The position numbers were made by a program, and so were the translations under genes. Shown here one piece after another: positions 16,793-26,303 of a DNA stretch of 54,288 nt (position 1 is the first letter of the stretch; every line of letters begins with the position of its first letter). Where the stretch lies: the NCBI GenBank assembly GCA_964466595.1, contig CAYXNR010000012.1:1-54288 (forward strand), written 5' to 3'. The notes under the pieces were generated by a model. It did no database searches. It saw only the letters and a program-made list of their open reading frames with translations, and had not been told where the DNA came from. The DNA comes from JABDGC01 sp964466595 (lineage in GTDB: Bacteria > Pseudomonadota > Gammaproteobacteria > DSM-16500).

Positions 16793-19700
16793 TTAAGCTG
16801 TAGCAAAGCGAAGCGCTTCTTCTACGTCCACGCTGACTAAACGGGAAACACCGGGCTCATGCATGGTAATACCAATGAGATGATGGGCCATTTCTATCGC
16901 TAATTTATTATGACTGATAAAGAGAAACTGTGTTTTTTCAGACATTTTTTTAACGAGATCACAAAAACGCGAAACATTCATATCATCTAAGGCAGCGTCG
17001 ACCTCATCCAGCAAACAAAGTGGTGAAGGATTAAGATGGAAGATAGAGAAAATAAGCGCTATAGCTGTCATTGATTTTTCTCCGCCAGAAAGCAAATGAA
17101 TGGAACTATTGCGTTTTCCAGGGGGGCAAGCCATCACCGCGACACCAGCTTCTAATAAGTTTTCGTCGGATAATTCCAGTGCCGCATGTCCTCCGCCAAA
17201 AACCAGAGGGAATAATTCTTTAAAGCGCTCATTAATTTTATCAAAGGTTTCTTTAAACCGGGCGCGTGTCTCACGATCAATTTTAGCGATCGCATTTTCC
17301 AAAGTACTTAAACTTGCTTGTAAATCTTCATATTGTTTGTCGAGGTATTGTTTCCGCTCCTGGCAGGTAGCATATTCTTCTACAGCAATTAAATTGATGG
17401 TTCCCAAACGGTGAATGCGATTAGCGAGCTTCTCACATTCTGTCTGCCATTCTTCTACCTTGGCCTCGGGTGGAAGATCTTTTAAAACCGCTTCTAAGGA
17501 AAAACCAATTTCTTGTATGTGTTGCTGTAGTGTTTCTTCTTTTAATTGCAAACTTTGAGAATCTAAGCGTAGGGTTTCTAAATGAGAGCGGACTTGATTG
17601 CTACTCTCTTCCACAAGATGGCGCTTTTTATCTAAGTGCTCCAACTCAAGCTCGATTGTTTCTGTGGCCTCACGTGCCCGGCTAAGCTCTGCTTCAATCG
17701 CAACATGCTTTTCTAGTGTTGCTGCCAAAGTTTCTTTTAAATGATCCAGGGGTTCGACCTGAAGCAAATCTTTTTCAAGGAGCTGTTTTCTTTCCTCTAT
17801 AGTACTTAACTGCGCCTGCATACGATCCTTGCTGTGGGCTAAAGCACCCTGCTGTGACTTTGTGCTTTGCAGACGAAGCTCGAGTTGATGAACCAATTCT
17901 TTACTCTGATCAGTATTCTGGCGTGCTTGCTGCAAAATTTGATTAAACTTCTCACGCTCGGCGCCTAAGCTATCTTGTTCAGCCTTGAAACCTGCTTGGC
18001 TCACTTTCGCTTTCGCTAGGCTATCTTTTATTTTTTGGAGTTCTGACTCGGTTTGCTTTTCTTGCTGACGATATTCTTCTTGTTCTTGCAGCAAGTGCTC
18101 GGCCTGTTGTTTCATTTCTTGCCGTCTTTCTTGCTTCGCCTTTTGCTGTGCTAACATTTCCGCTGTCCGCGCATGTACTTGATTTAAACTGTGCTGAAGT
18201 TTGTCGCGATCCTGCTCTAATTGAGCGAGCTGTTCTTGTTGCTCAGTTAATTGCTTATCAATTTTCTGTTGCTGCTCATCTAGCTCGAGAATATGCTGAG
18301 CCAGCTGTTTTAATTCTTGTTCACGTTGCAAGACCCCAAGGGTAGGATCTTTCTCGTGTGAAACCCGAAACCAAGTTGGGCTGAACCAAACCCCTTCGCG
18401 AGTAATAACTGATTCATGAGCTTCTAAATGAGACAATAAAGCGAGGGCTTGCTGATGGGTTTCAGCGACATAGACATCTTTTAATAGGGAAGAGATGGGC
18501 AAGCTAGAATGAACCTTAGTTAAGAGTTTTTCAGCTTTTAAAGTGGGACTGCTGCTCGCCTCTTCGTGGCTACCTTGATTGGCAAAGGCTAAGAGCTGGC
18601 CTTCGCTAAAATCGGCTATTTGAGTAGCAAGGGAAGTCAGCTGATCGACGCAAACCGCTTGTAGGTAGGGACCGAGTACTTTTTCTACCGCTAGTTCCCA
18701 GCCGGTTTCAACCTCAATACCCTGAGCGAGACGTGGGTTTTTGTCCAGTGCCTGCTGAGACAGCCACTTCAAGACGGGTAGATCTTTTTGTCCTAAGGCC
18801 GCTTGCTGTAAAGCCTCGATGGAAGCTTGTTTACCACGCTGCTTTTGCAATTCGCTGCGAACCTGATCTAAATGAATCATTGCTTGCTGGCGCGATTCGT
18901 GGAGTGCAGTCATGTGCTCTTTGACTGTTTCCAATTGTTTTTCATCTGTTGCTAGCTCGGTTTCAGTATCTTGTAATTGCTTAGAAAAATCACTGAGCTC
19001 TTTGTCTAAGTCTGCAAAATTAATTAAGCTTTGTTCTTGCTCTAATTTATTTTGCTGGTGTTGAATGGTTTCTAGCCGCTGTTGTAAATGCTGAATACGC
19101 GCCTGTTCCACTTCTACCTGCTGATTGATCTTGATGCTTTGCTGGCGAAAATTTTCCCATTTGCTTTGTCCGCTTTGCGAATCCTTTTCTGCCTGGACAA
19201 GTTCTTGCATGGCTGATTTAGAAGCGCTCACTGCCTTCTGCCATTCTGGCTCAAGCTGTGAAATTTCCTGGCCTAATTCTTGCAGCTCGTCGTTGACTGC
19301 TTCAGCCTCATTTTCTGCCTCTTGCCAATCATTTTCGAGTTGCTTCAAATCCGCTTCCAGTTGTTGTTGCCGCTCATTTTGATAGACCACTTCTTGTTCC
19401 ATGCGAGCAATTTCATTTCCAACCGTATAGTAGCGACGCTGTACTTCTTGAAAAGTTTCATTGAGGCTGCGCTGATCTTGTCGCTTTTGTTCAAGAGTTG
19501 TTTCAAGCGAAACGAGCTCAGCTTGGTGGCCTTCCTGCGCTGTCTCTTCTTGTTTAATCTTGAGTTTAGTTTGCAGGGCTTGCGTGTCCAGCTGCTGCCA
19601 TTGGATGGCATACCACTGCGATTTAACAACTCGCTCTTGTTGTTTCAGGGTTTTATAGCGTTCCGCATCGTTAGCTTGCCGCTTGAGTTGAGTGAGCTGT

Positions 19701-20308
19701 CTATCTAACTCAGCCCGCAAATCATTGACACGCACTAAATTATCTTTGGTGTGTTGGATGCGCAATTCTGTTTCACGACGTCTTTCTTTATATTTTGCAA
19801 TGCCAGCTGCTTCTTCAAGGTAGGCACGCATTTCATCTGGTTTTGAATCGACAATACGGCTGACCATATTTTGACCAATTATGGAATAGCTTCGCGGCCC
19901 AAGGCCGGTGCCGCTAAAAATATCGAGAATATCGCGCCGACGACAGGGGGAATTGTTGAGATAGTAAATTGAGTCATTATCCCGCGTCAGAACGCGTTTA
20001 ATAGAAATTTCAGCATATTGACTGTATTCTCCCCCGATCGTCCCATCCTGATTATCAAAAATAAGCTCTATAGAAGCTTGGCCAACGGGTTTACGAGCGG
20101 TTGAGCCGTTAAAAATAACGTCTGTTAATACCTCTCCACGGAGGTATTTCATTGAATTTTCCCCCATCACCCAGCTTACAGCGTCAATAATATTGGATTT
20201 TCCGCTGCCATTTGGCCCCACCACAGCTGATAATTTTCCGGGTAGGTGCAGGGTTGTCGGGTCGACGAAGGACTTAAAACCCGCGAGTTTGATTTTTTTC
20301 AGAAACAT
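16793..20308 (-). CDS. smc: Chromosome segregation SMC ATPase
   Basis: A 1171-residue ATPase that compacts and segregates chromosomes, normally with ScpA and ScpB. Walker A GPNGSGKS is at residues 31-38. Long coiled coils on both sides of a hinge (roughly 500-650) account for the Q/E-rich middle. The C-terminal head has the signature LLSGGEKSMTAIAL and Walker B LCLLDEVDAALDD. The length is typical. Its ATG faces the divergent histidine-kinase gene across a 140-bp gap. The many short opposite-strand reading frames within it are shadows. Confidence 0.97.
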   Translation of the reverse strand: MFLKKIKLAGFKSFVDPTTLHLPGKLSAVVGPNGSGKSNIIDAVSWVMGENSMKYLRGEVLTDVIFNGSTARKPVGQASIELIFDNQDGTIGGEYSQYAEISIKRVLTRDNDSIYYLNNSPCRRRDILDIFSGTGLGPRSYSIIGQNMVSRIVDSKPDEMRAYLEEAAGIAKYKERRRETELRIQHTKDNLVRVNDLRAELDRQLTQLKRQANDAERYKTLKQQERVVKSQWYAIQWQQLDTQALQTKLKIKQEETAQEGHQAELVSLETTLEQKRQDQRSLNETFQEVQRRYYTVGNEIARMEQEVVYQNERQQQLEADLKQLENDWQEAENEAEAVNDELQELGQEISQLEPEWQKAVSASKSAMQELVQAEKDSQSGQSKWENFRQQSIKINQQVEVEQARIQHLQQRLETIQHQQNKLEQEQSLINFADLDKELSDFSKQLQDTETELATDEKQLETVKEHMTALHESRQQAMIHLDQVRSELQKQRGKQASIEALQQAALGQKDLPVLKWLSQQALDKNPRLAQGIEVETGWELAVEKVLGPYLQAVCVDQLTSLATQIADFSEGQLLAFANQGSHEEASSSPTLKAEKLLTKVHSSLPISSLLKDVYVAETHQQALALLSHLEAHESVITREGVWFSPTWFRVSHEKDPTLGVLQREQELKQLAQHILELDEQQQKIDKQLTEQQEQLAQLEQDRDKLQHSLNQVHARTAEMLAQQKAKQERRQEMKQQAEHLLQEQEEYRQQEKQTESELQKIKDSLAKAKVSQAGFKAEQDSLGAEREKFNQILQQARQNTDQSKELVHQLELRLQSTKSQQGALAHSKDRMQAQLSTIEERKQLLEKDLLQVEPLDHLKETLAATLEKHVAIEAELSRAREATETIELELEHLDKKRHLVEESSNQVRSHLETLRLDSQSLQLKEETLQQHIQEIGFSLEAVLKDLPPEAKVEEWQTECEKLANRIHRLGTINLIAVEEYATCQERKQYLDKQYEDLQASLSTLENAIAKIDRETRARFKETFDKINERFKELFPLVFGGGHAALELSDENLLEAGVAVMACPPGKRNSSIHLLSGGEKSMTAIALIFSIFHLNPSPLCLLDEVDAALDDMNVSRFCDLVKKMSEKTQFLFISHNKLAIEMAHHLIGITMHEPGVSRLVSVDVEEALRFATA

Positions 20309-20448
20309 GCGCTCTTCCTATCAGTGATGTCCGTATTCTATCAGATCCATTAACCGGCTATTTTAACGTAATTATTTACTTTATACCAACATAGAAAAAA
20401 CAGCTAAAATTCGGTAATCTATATAATATTACTTAAGCCAAAATAAGG
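20309..20448. promoter_or_regulatory. Divergent smc / histidine-kinase promoter region
   Basis: A 140-bp gap between divergent starts. TATAAT at 20422-20427, 27 bp before the kinase ATG, is a plausible -10 for the plus-strand operon. No other regulatory site stands out. Confidence 0.35.
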
Positions 20449-22125
20449 ATGAGACCCCTAGGGAGGTCCGTGGCACTTGGGATAATAAACGAGCTAAAGA
20501 AGAATTGGCATGCCTATCTGATCGCTTTTTTAGGCTTTTTAATTTCTTTAGCCTTATTTTATGCCCTCCAAATCCAGGAAAAGCGCTACACCCTGAATAT
20601 TGCTCAATTAGGGGTCGAAACCATAATTAGCCATCTTCAGGCTGAATTGGCTTTTAATGCTCATTTGCTGAAAGAACTAGCCACTCAAGAAAATAAGGCG
20701 GGAGCGAATCAACCGAAGCTAGAAAAAGCTGAGGTTTTATCCACCTACACTCAATTAAAAGCGCTTGCTGAAATAGATAAAAACTTAAAAATCAAATGGT
20801 TAGAAACAAGCTCGCAAGCTGCTCTTTATAGACCGCTCATTGAACAGTTTTTGCAAGAGCAAGCGACAGCGCTTGGCAAGAGGCAGGACACCTGGGTTTC
20901 CTCAGCTTTCGAGCTAGCTGCGAATAAAACAAGCTTTATCATCATGGTGCTCCCCTATCTTCAAAAGGGAAGCGCCCCACGTTATTTCTTGGTACTCATT
21001 GATTGCAGCTCTCTTATTTATCAGAATGTTCACCTTCCTGGGATGAGCTTTAAGATTTATCTGAATAAAAAGCTTATTACCCCTCATACCCTCAAGAATG
21101 AGCAAGCTTGGATACTCGAGGTAGCAAAAACTGCCTATGGGGCTCTCTGGCAAATTAGAGTCCAAGAAGTGGCAATTCATTTTGGCATGATACGCTTAAT
21201 CAACAAAGAAATTCCGCCTTCTTGGCTTACCTTCATTTTAGGCATTTTAATTTCTATTTTATTTGCAAAAAGCACGGCGCTTTCAGATCTATTAAGAGAA
21301 CGTACTATTGTTCTAGATAAAATTAATCAAAATCTAAAAGATGAAATTGAGAATCATGTTCAAACCGAAACGAGCAAAAAAAACTTGGAAAAAGCTTTAT
21401 TACAAGGACAAAAACTACAGGCCATTGGCACCCTGGCTGGCGGCATTGCTCACGATTTTAATAATATTTTATATGCCATTCGGGGCTATGTTGAATTGGC
21501 GCGTGAAGAAATTCCCAAAGAGGAAATAACTTATAAAAACCTGGGCAAGGTTTTAGATGCGACGTATCGCGGACAAGATCTCATTACCCAAATTCTTACT
21601 TTTAGTCGACGGCATCAACATCATGAATTTTTACCACTCAGCCTAAAAACCGAAATTACCGGTGCCTTGACTCTCTTGCGACCCACTGTACCCCAAACCG
21701 TTGAGATCCGCTTTGAGGCTTCTTCAGAAGGAAAAATAAAAGGCAATAAAACCCAAATCCATCAGGTCATTGTCAATTTAATTAATAATGCTGTTGATGC
21801 GATGGATGGGGAAGGAACCATTACTATTAGCTTAAGTGACTGTGATGATACGGAGATTCAGGAATTAAAAATTTCTCCATTAAGATTCCATAAATATTGT
21901 AGAATAGATATAAAGGATAGTGGCCATGGAATGGATCAAAGCACCATCGATCGGGTATTTGAACCCTTCTTTACCACGAAGGAAGTAGGAAAAGGCACGG
22001 GTCTTGGCCTCTCCACGGTTCACTCCCTTGTGAAGGACCATCAGGGTGAAATTGTCATAAACAGTCAGCCCGGAAAAGGCAGTACCTTTACCCTGTTTTT
22101 TCCTGAATGTGAGGATGAGGTATAG
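20449..22125 (+). CDS. Membrane sensor histidine kinase
   Basis: A kinase of up to 558 residues. Transmembrane segments at about 21-40 and 259-275 bracket a periplasmic sensor region of about 215 residues that I cannot assign. A coiled coil leads into the H-box GGIAHDFNN with phospho-acceptor H335, then the ATPase domain with N-box NLINNAVDAM, G1 DSGHGM and F/G2 (EPFFTTKEVGKGTGLGLS). It lacks an obvious PAS domain or receiver. The start is uncertain: the ATG at 20449 has AAGG directly against it, while a GTG at 20470 is preceded by GGGAGG. A response regulator follows 41 bp downstream. The signal is unknown. Confidence 0.88.
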   Translation: MRPLGRSVALGIINELKKNWHAYLIAFLGFLISLALFYALQIQEKRYTLNIAQLGVETIISHLQAELAFNAHLLKELATQENKAGANQPKLEKAEVLSTYTQLKALAEIDKNLKIKWLETSSQAALYRPLIEQFLQEQATALGKRQDTWVSSAFELAANKTSFIIMVLPYLQKGSAPRYFLVLIDCSSLIYQNVHLPGMSFKIYLNKKLITPHTLKNEQAWILEVAKTAYGALWQIRVQEVAIHFGMIRLINKEIPPSWLTFILGILISILFAKSTALSDLLRERTIVLDKINQNLKDEIENHVQTETSKKNLEKALLQGQKLQAIGTLAGGIAHDFNNILYAIRGYVELAREEIPKEEITYKNLGKVLDATYRGQDLITQILTFSRRHQHHEFLPLSLKTEITGALTLLRPTVPQTVEIRFEASSEGKIKGNKTQIHQVIVNLINNAVDAMDGEGTITISLSDCDDTEIQELKISPLRFHKYCRIDIKDSGHGMDQSTIDRVFEPFFTTKEVGKGTGLGLSTVHSLVKDHQGEIVINSQPGKGSTFTLFFPECEDEV

Positions 22126-22166
22126 AATCTATCCCTCAGAATAAACATCGAAAGAGGAAGGAAACC

Positions 22167-22568
22167 ATGGCTAAAATTTTATTAGTTGAAGACGATGAGC
22201 TGGTTCGAGATATGTTAGCTCAGGTATTAAAAAAAGCTTCGCACGAGGTCATCTGCGCCGCTGATGGAGAAGCTGCCGCACAAATTCTTCAGCAAGTCCA
22301 TCCAGATATCATGGTTACAGATATCATCATGCCCAAGAAAAGCGGTATCACCCTGATCTCAGAAGTCAAAAATCGCCATCCCAATATGGAAATCATTGCC
22401 ATTTCTGGCGGCGGTCGTTTAGATCCGATTGGCTATCTTGATCTCTCCGAAAATTTAGGCGCTTCAGTCTCCTTTGAAAAACCCGTAGAAAATACGGCGC
22501 TTTTAATGGCTATTGATTTGCTCTTGCAAGGGAAGAAGAAGGTCGAGGCTCCCGGGCAGAAAGCTTAA
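22167..22568 (+). CDS. Single-domain response regulator
   Basis: A 133-residue receiver-domain protein with no output domain. Acidic pocket D9/D10, phospho-acceptor D52 (VTDIIMPKKSG), switch serine S80 and K105 (FEKP) are all present. AGAGGAAGGAAACC supplies a ribosome-binding site. It lies directly after the histidine kinase and is its likely partner. Output must pass through protein contacts or a further phosphotransfer. The last 59 bp, a basic tail beyond the receiver fold, overlap the 3' end of the convergent BON gene, an unusually long convergent overlap. Confidence 0.9.
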   Translation: MAKILLVEDDELVRDMLAQVLKKASHEVICAADGEAAAQILQQVHPDIMVTDIIMPKKSGITLISEVKNRHPNMEIIAISGGGRLDPIGYLDLSENLGASVSFEKPVENTALLMAIDLLLQGKKKVEAPGQKA

Positions 22569-23079
22569 GATTCACTCGCACCTCTTTCACGCCTTTTACC
22601 GATCCAGCTAGGGTAATCACATTTTGTATTTCAACTTGATTCTCTAAGGTGCCACTTAAATAAACCACACCATGATGCGTTTCGATCGTTAAATCAACCA
22701 TTGATAAATCTTGATCACCAAATACCTGATGTTGACTAAGCAAGCCTTTGATTTTAGCTGTAATAACCAAATCAGTCAGTAGCTCTTGATTTCCGAGAAC
22801 ATGCAATTCATTGGCATCGACCTCGTTGACACCGGGAACGGACTGAGCCAATTCAATAGCACGCAGGGCTTGCTCCTCAGAATCAAGCTTACCGGAGAGT
22901 TTCACGCCTGCACCAAAGGTTGAAACCTGAATTGAGGTATCAGCGAGGATACTCTCTGATTTGAGTTTTTGAATAACCTTTGCACGCAGTGTAAAACCAG
23001 CCTCTTCGGAAAAGGCTAGGGTAAATAAACCGGTGAAAATCCATAAGAAAAGCAGGTTGCGGCAAGTTCGAATCCACAT
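22510..23079 (-). CDS. Secreted BON-domain protein, OsmY-like
   Basis: A 189-residue exported protein with an N-terminal signal sequence (about 1-24, ending near FSEEAGF) and two BON domains at roughly 30-95 and 103-172. Each has the alternating pattern typical of the fold (VKLSGKLDSEEQALRAIELA; GVVYLSGTLENQ). BON proteins associate with phospholipid in the periplasm or outer membrane and often respond to envelope stress. It overlaps the response-regulator gene convergently by 59 bp and lies 130 bp after comEC in the same direction. An envelope-maintenance role is an inference from the family. Confidence 0.85.
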   Translation of the reverse strand: MWIRTCRNLLFLWIFTGLFTLAFSEEAGFTLRAKVIQKLKSESILADTSIQVSTFGAGVKLSGKLDSEEQALRAIELAQSVPGVNEVDANELHVLGNQELLTDLVITAKIKGLLSQHQVFGDQDLSMVDLTIETHHGVVYLSGTLENQVEIQNVITLAGSVKGVKEVRVNLKLSAREPRPSSSLARANQ

Positions 23080-23130
23080 AGAGAGCTCCTTAGGTAAGAA
23101 ATTATATTTTATCAGATTAGTTGATAGATC

Positions 23131-23206
23131 CTTCGCTTCGCTCAGGATGACAGGGCTGAAAATGTTAACAGGGCTGAAATGTTAACAGGGCTGAAATGTT
23201 AACAGG
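23131..23206. repeat. CATCCTGAG-type repeat plus three 17-18 bp tandem units
   Basis: CCTTCGCTTCGCTCAGGATGAC (about 23130-23151) leads into tandem units ACAGGGCTGAAAATGTTA (23150-23167), ACAGGGCTGAAATGTTA (23168-23184) and the same again (23185-23201). The array ends two bases before the comEC stop codon. Its structure resembles the repeat that abuts fabF at 31219-31307. Confidence 0.85.
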
Positions 23207-23208
23207 CC

Positions 23209-25521
23209 CTAATCATTCCAGTATCGTCGCTTCATTTCCCGATAAAACAGACTTGGAAATAAATAATCTTTCCCCATTTCAAACTGTATCGCGCCTTGAG
23301 AGACGGTATCATATTGAAGGACGCCTAATTGCTGATAAGTTTGCCTCACCTTAGGATGAGGGAAATGATAGCGATTTCGATAACCAATTGCATAGAGAAC
23401 ATATTCAGGATGAACCTGAGCAATAAAAGCAGGCAGGCCTGAGGTCTGACTACCGTGATGGGGTGCGACCAGTAAATCAGCTGCTAACTGATTCGCGAAA
23501 TAGGAAAGCAAGAATTTCTCTGATTTTTTTTCAATATCGCCGGGTAATAAAATAGTTTTCTGCTGCGTTTTAATTTGCAATACACAGCAGCTATCATTAC
23601 CCAAATTGAGCTGAGCAGGCGTAGGATAGAGAAAAGCAAAATGAACCTCATCCCAAACCCAGGCTTTTCCAGCCAAACAATATTCCGCAGGCCAAGCAGT
23701 GAACCGCAGTGGCACGCTGGTCTCTAGGGAAGCAACCGGTAGCTGACTTAAAATAGCCTGTGCGCCGCCACTATGATCATTATCTCCATGACTAATAACC
23801 AACATATCCACTTTTTTAATCCCCTGAGCACGCAAAAAGGGTAAGACAATGGCTTCTCCCCTATCAGCTTCTGGTCCCAAACGAGGACCAGTATCAAACA
23901 CAAGTAGATGCTTTTGTGTTTGAATCACCGCAGAGAGTCCTTGCCCAACATCTAGCAAGCTAAAGCGCAGCTCGCCTCGCGAAGGCGTAGGTGGTTTAAA
24001 GACAAGCAAGGGCAGCAAACAGAGAAAGCCAAGATATTTTCCTGGAAAGCCTCTGGGTAAAAGTAAAATAAATACCCCTCCCATTGCCATAATTAAAAAT
24101 CCCTGAGGCGGCAAGGCCTGATACCAATTACCCCAAGAGAGTTTCGAAAACCAAATCAATATTGACCAGAGCAAAGCAAGACTTTTATCTGCTCCTAACA
24201 AGAAGAGCTGTGCTAGCGAGTGACAAGGCCAGAGAAAAATCACCGTCAAAAAGCACAAGGGCAAGACCAAAAAACCGATCCAGGGAATAGCAATCAGATT
24301 CGCAACAAAAGAAACCCAGGAATATTGCATAAAAAACCCTAAGCAGAGTGGCAAGAGACCCAGAGCCAAGACCCCTTGCACGCTTCCCCACTTCCACCAC
24401 CAACTTCTCTCTGGGACAAGCCTGCCACGCAGCCCATACAGAATAAGAGCCAAGGTCATAAATGAAAGCCAGAAACTCGAGGACAGCACACTTAAAGGAT
24501 TAATGAGGAGCACAAGTAATAAAGCGAGACTCCAGGGCTGCCAAAGCGGAATAACCCGTCTTGAGAGATTGACGCCAAGATAGACTGCTACCATAATCAG
24601 GGCTCGCTGTGTTGGGATAGAAAAGCCCGCTAAGGCACTATAAAGAAACGCCATGACGAGGGAGACGGCAGCAGCAGCCTGCTTAGCTGGCAGCAGCATC
24701 AGTCCCTGTGGACGCCGCCAGAAGCAGAGCGTCAGCCAATGGGCCAAAGCCGAGATAAAGCCAATATGCAAGCCAGCAATGGCCATGAGATGATTGGTTC
24801 CTGTCTTACGTAGTACTTCCCAAGCAGCTTGAGGAATACCCGCCCGTTCACCAATCATCAAGGCAAGCAACCAGGGCGAGCTTTGACTAGTCGGTAGAAT
24901 CTGCTTTATTTTTTCTTGAATAGAATAACGGAGGTGATCAACTGGATGAAACCAGAAATGATTGCTTATAAAAAGCGGTTTTTCTTTTTCAAGAACAAGG
25001 CCTGTAGCACGAATTCCATTTTGAAAAGCCCAGGCCTCGAAATCAAAGCCGCCGGGATTCATCATGCTATGAATTTTTTTTAAACGAACAGGAAGCAGCC
25101 ATTCATCGCCAATTGTCGGCAAGACAAGATGACTGTGATTCAAATCAGAATGAGGCCAAGACAAGGTAAAGCGAGTAGCTACTTTTTGAATGCGCATATT
25201 ATTGCGAAGCTCATCTACCTGAAATAAAAAAGAAGTGTGGAAGGTAGAAACATGAGGTAAAGAAGCAACTTTACCTTTAATCCAGATGGTTTTACCCTCC
25301 CATTCTGGTAAAAGAGAAAATTTTGCAATACTATGCGCATACCACAGACAAAAGGCAAAGCCGAACAAGAAGGGAATGAGAAAATGGCGCCCTCGAATTG
25401 GCAAGCAAGACAAAAAAAGACAGCTTAACATAGCTGCAAGCGCGAGCCCCAAGGAGGGTAAAGTGCTAAAAAATTGCAGTAATAAAATACCAGCTAAAAA
25501 AGCAAGAGAAAATAAAAGCAT
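23209..25521 (-). CDS. comEC: ComEC/Rec2 DNA-uptake channel
   Basis: A 770-residue inner-membrane protein that forms the channel moving single-stranded DNA into the cell during natural transformation. In order: N-terminal hydrophobic segments, an OB-like extracytoplasmic domain (GKTIWIKGKVASLP), the ComEC core with many membrane helices (motif LMAIAGLHIGFISALAHWL), and a C-terminal metallo-beta-lactamase-like domain. That domain has metal motif SHGDNDHSGG, LLPGDIEKKSE and APHHGSQTSG. The full-length frame suggests retained competence. It follows lolD, as in several gammaproteobacteria. A tandem repeat abuts its stop codon. Confidence 0.94.
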   Translation of the reverse strand: MLLFSLAFLAGILLLQFFSTLPSLGLALAAMLSCLFLSCLPIRGRHFLIPFLFGFAFCLWYAHSIAKFSLLPEWEGKTIWIKGKVASLPHVSTFHTSFLFQVDELRNNMRIQKVATRFTLSWPHSDLNHSHLVLPTIGDEWLLPVRLKKIHSMMNPGGFDFEAWAFQNGIRATGLVLEKEKPLFISNHFWFHPVDHLRYSIQEKIKQILPTSQSSPWLLALMIGERAGIPQAAWEVLRKTGTNHLMAIAGLHIGFISALAHWLTLCFWRRPQGLMLLPAKQAAAAVSLVMAFLYSALAGFSIPTQRALIMVAVYLGVNLSRRVIPLWQPWSLALLLVLLINPLSVLSSSFWLSFMTLALILYGLRGRLVPERSWWWKWGSVQGVLALGLLPLCLGFFMQYSWVSFVANLIAIPWIGFLVLPLCFLTVIFLWPCHSLAQLFLLGADKSLALLWSILIWFSKLSWGNWYQALPPQGFLIMAMGGVFILLLPRGFPGKYLGFLCLLPLLVFKPPTPSRGELRFSLLDVGQGLSAVIQTQKHLLVFDTGPRLGPEADRGEAIVLPFLRAQGIKKVDMLVISHGDNDHSGGAQAILSQLPVASLETSVPLRFTAWPAEYCLAGKAWVWDEVHFAFLYPTPAQLNLGNDSCCVLQIKTQQKTILLPGDIEKKSEKFLLSYFANQLAADLLVAPHHGSQTSGLPAFIAQVHPEYVLYAIGYRNRYHFPHPKVRQTYQQLGVLQYDTVSQGAIQFEMGKDYLFPSLFYREMKRRYWND

Positions 25522-25574
25522 GGGTTTTATCCAATAGCTAAGTTTGAAAGTGAGGGAATGGAGGATCTTGCTAT

Positions 25575-26303
25575 TTATTCTTGACTTAAGATCCCATTAT
25601 GCAGCGTCAGCATTCGCTGCGTCATTTTAGCAAGAGCTTGATCATGGGTGACCATCACAACAGAGGTTTTTTGCTCAGCCTGTAATTTTAAAAAAATTTG
25701 AAAAACTTGCTCGGCATTACGTGGGTCTAAATCGCCTGTTGGTTCATCTGCTAAAATACAGAGCGGTTCTGTCACGAGCGCTCGCGCAATAGCGACACGC
25801 TGTCTCTCCCCTCCGGAAAGCTGATGGGGACGATGATGGAGACGCTCCTTCAGTCCAACTGATTCTAGCCTGTATTCAGCTTTTGGCACAATCTCACTAC
25901 TAGGCCTTCCGCGAATTAACAAAGGCAGAGAAACATTTTCTAAGGCTGTAAATTCAGGCAATAAATGATGAAATTGATAAATAAACCCTAAATAATAATT
26001 GCGAGCATAGCAGCGTTGGCTTTCGGATAAATCAGAAACATTTTTATTATTGATCAGCACCTGACCCTGGGTCGGCTTATCCAAACCACCTAGTAAATGT
26101 AGCAAGGTGCTTTTTCCTGAACCGGAATTACCGATAATAGCGATCATTTCTCCTGCTTTCACACTGAGATCAATCTGCCGCAGCACTTCGATTTCAGTAC
26201 TACCCTGTCTAAAAATTTTGGATAGACCCTGACAAGCTAATACAATTTCATTCATCCGAATTTTATTTTTTATTTCATCTTTTGTTAAGTTTATTTTATT
26301 CAT
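25575..26303 (-). CDS. lolD: Lipoprotein-release ABC transporter ATPase
   Basis: A 242-residue ATPase energising the Lol complex, which extracts outer-membrane lipoproteins from the inner membrane. Walker A GNSGSGKST (58-66), signature LSGGERQRVAIARAL and Walker B ILADEPTGDLD are intact, and FIYQFHHLLPEFTALENV is typical of LolD. The first ATG (26303) overlaps the upstream permease by 8 bp. Homology to LolD begins only at the ATG at 26255 (MNEIVLACQGLSK), so either start is possible. It is translated after the single lolC/E-type permease. Confidence 0.93.
   Translation of the reverse strand: MNKINLTKDEIKNKIRMNEIVLACQGLSKIFRQGSTEIEVLRQIDLSVKAGEMIAIIGNSGSGKSTLLHLLGGLDKPTQGQVLINNKNVSDLSESQRCYARNYYLGFIYQFHHLLPEFTALENVSLPLLIRGRPSSEIVPKAEYRLESVGLKERLHHRPHQLSGGERQRVAIARALVTEPLCILADEPTGDLDPRNAEQVFQIFLKLQAEQKTSVVMVTHDQALAKMTQRMLTLHNGILSQE

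Noticed and set aside
17100..19708. Several plus-strand reading frames inside smc
   Set aside because: They are shadows of the coiled-coil coding sequence, with repetitive Leu/Ser-rich translations and no start signals.
23150..23206. CRISPR-like array
   Set aside because: Units are contiguous 17-18 bp repeats without unique spacers and no cas genes are nearby.
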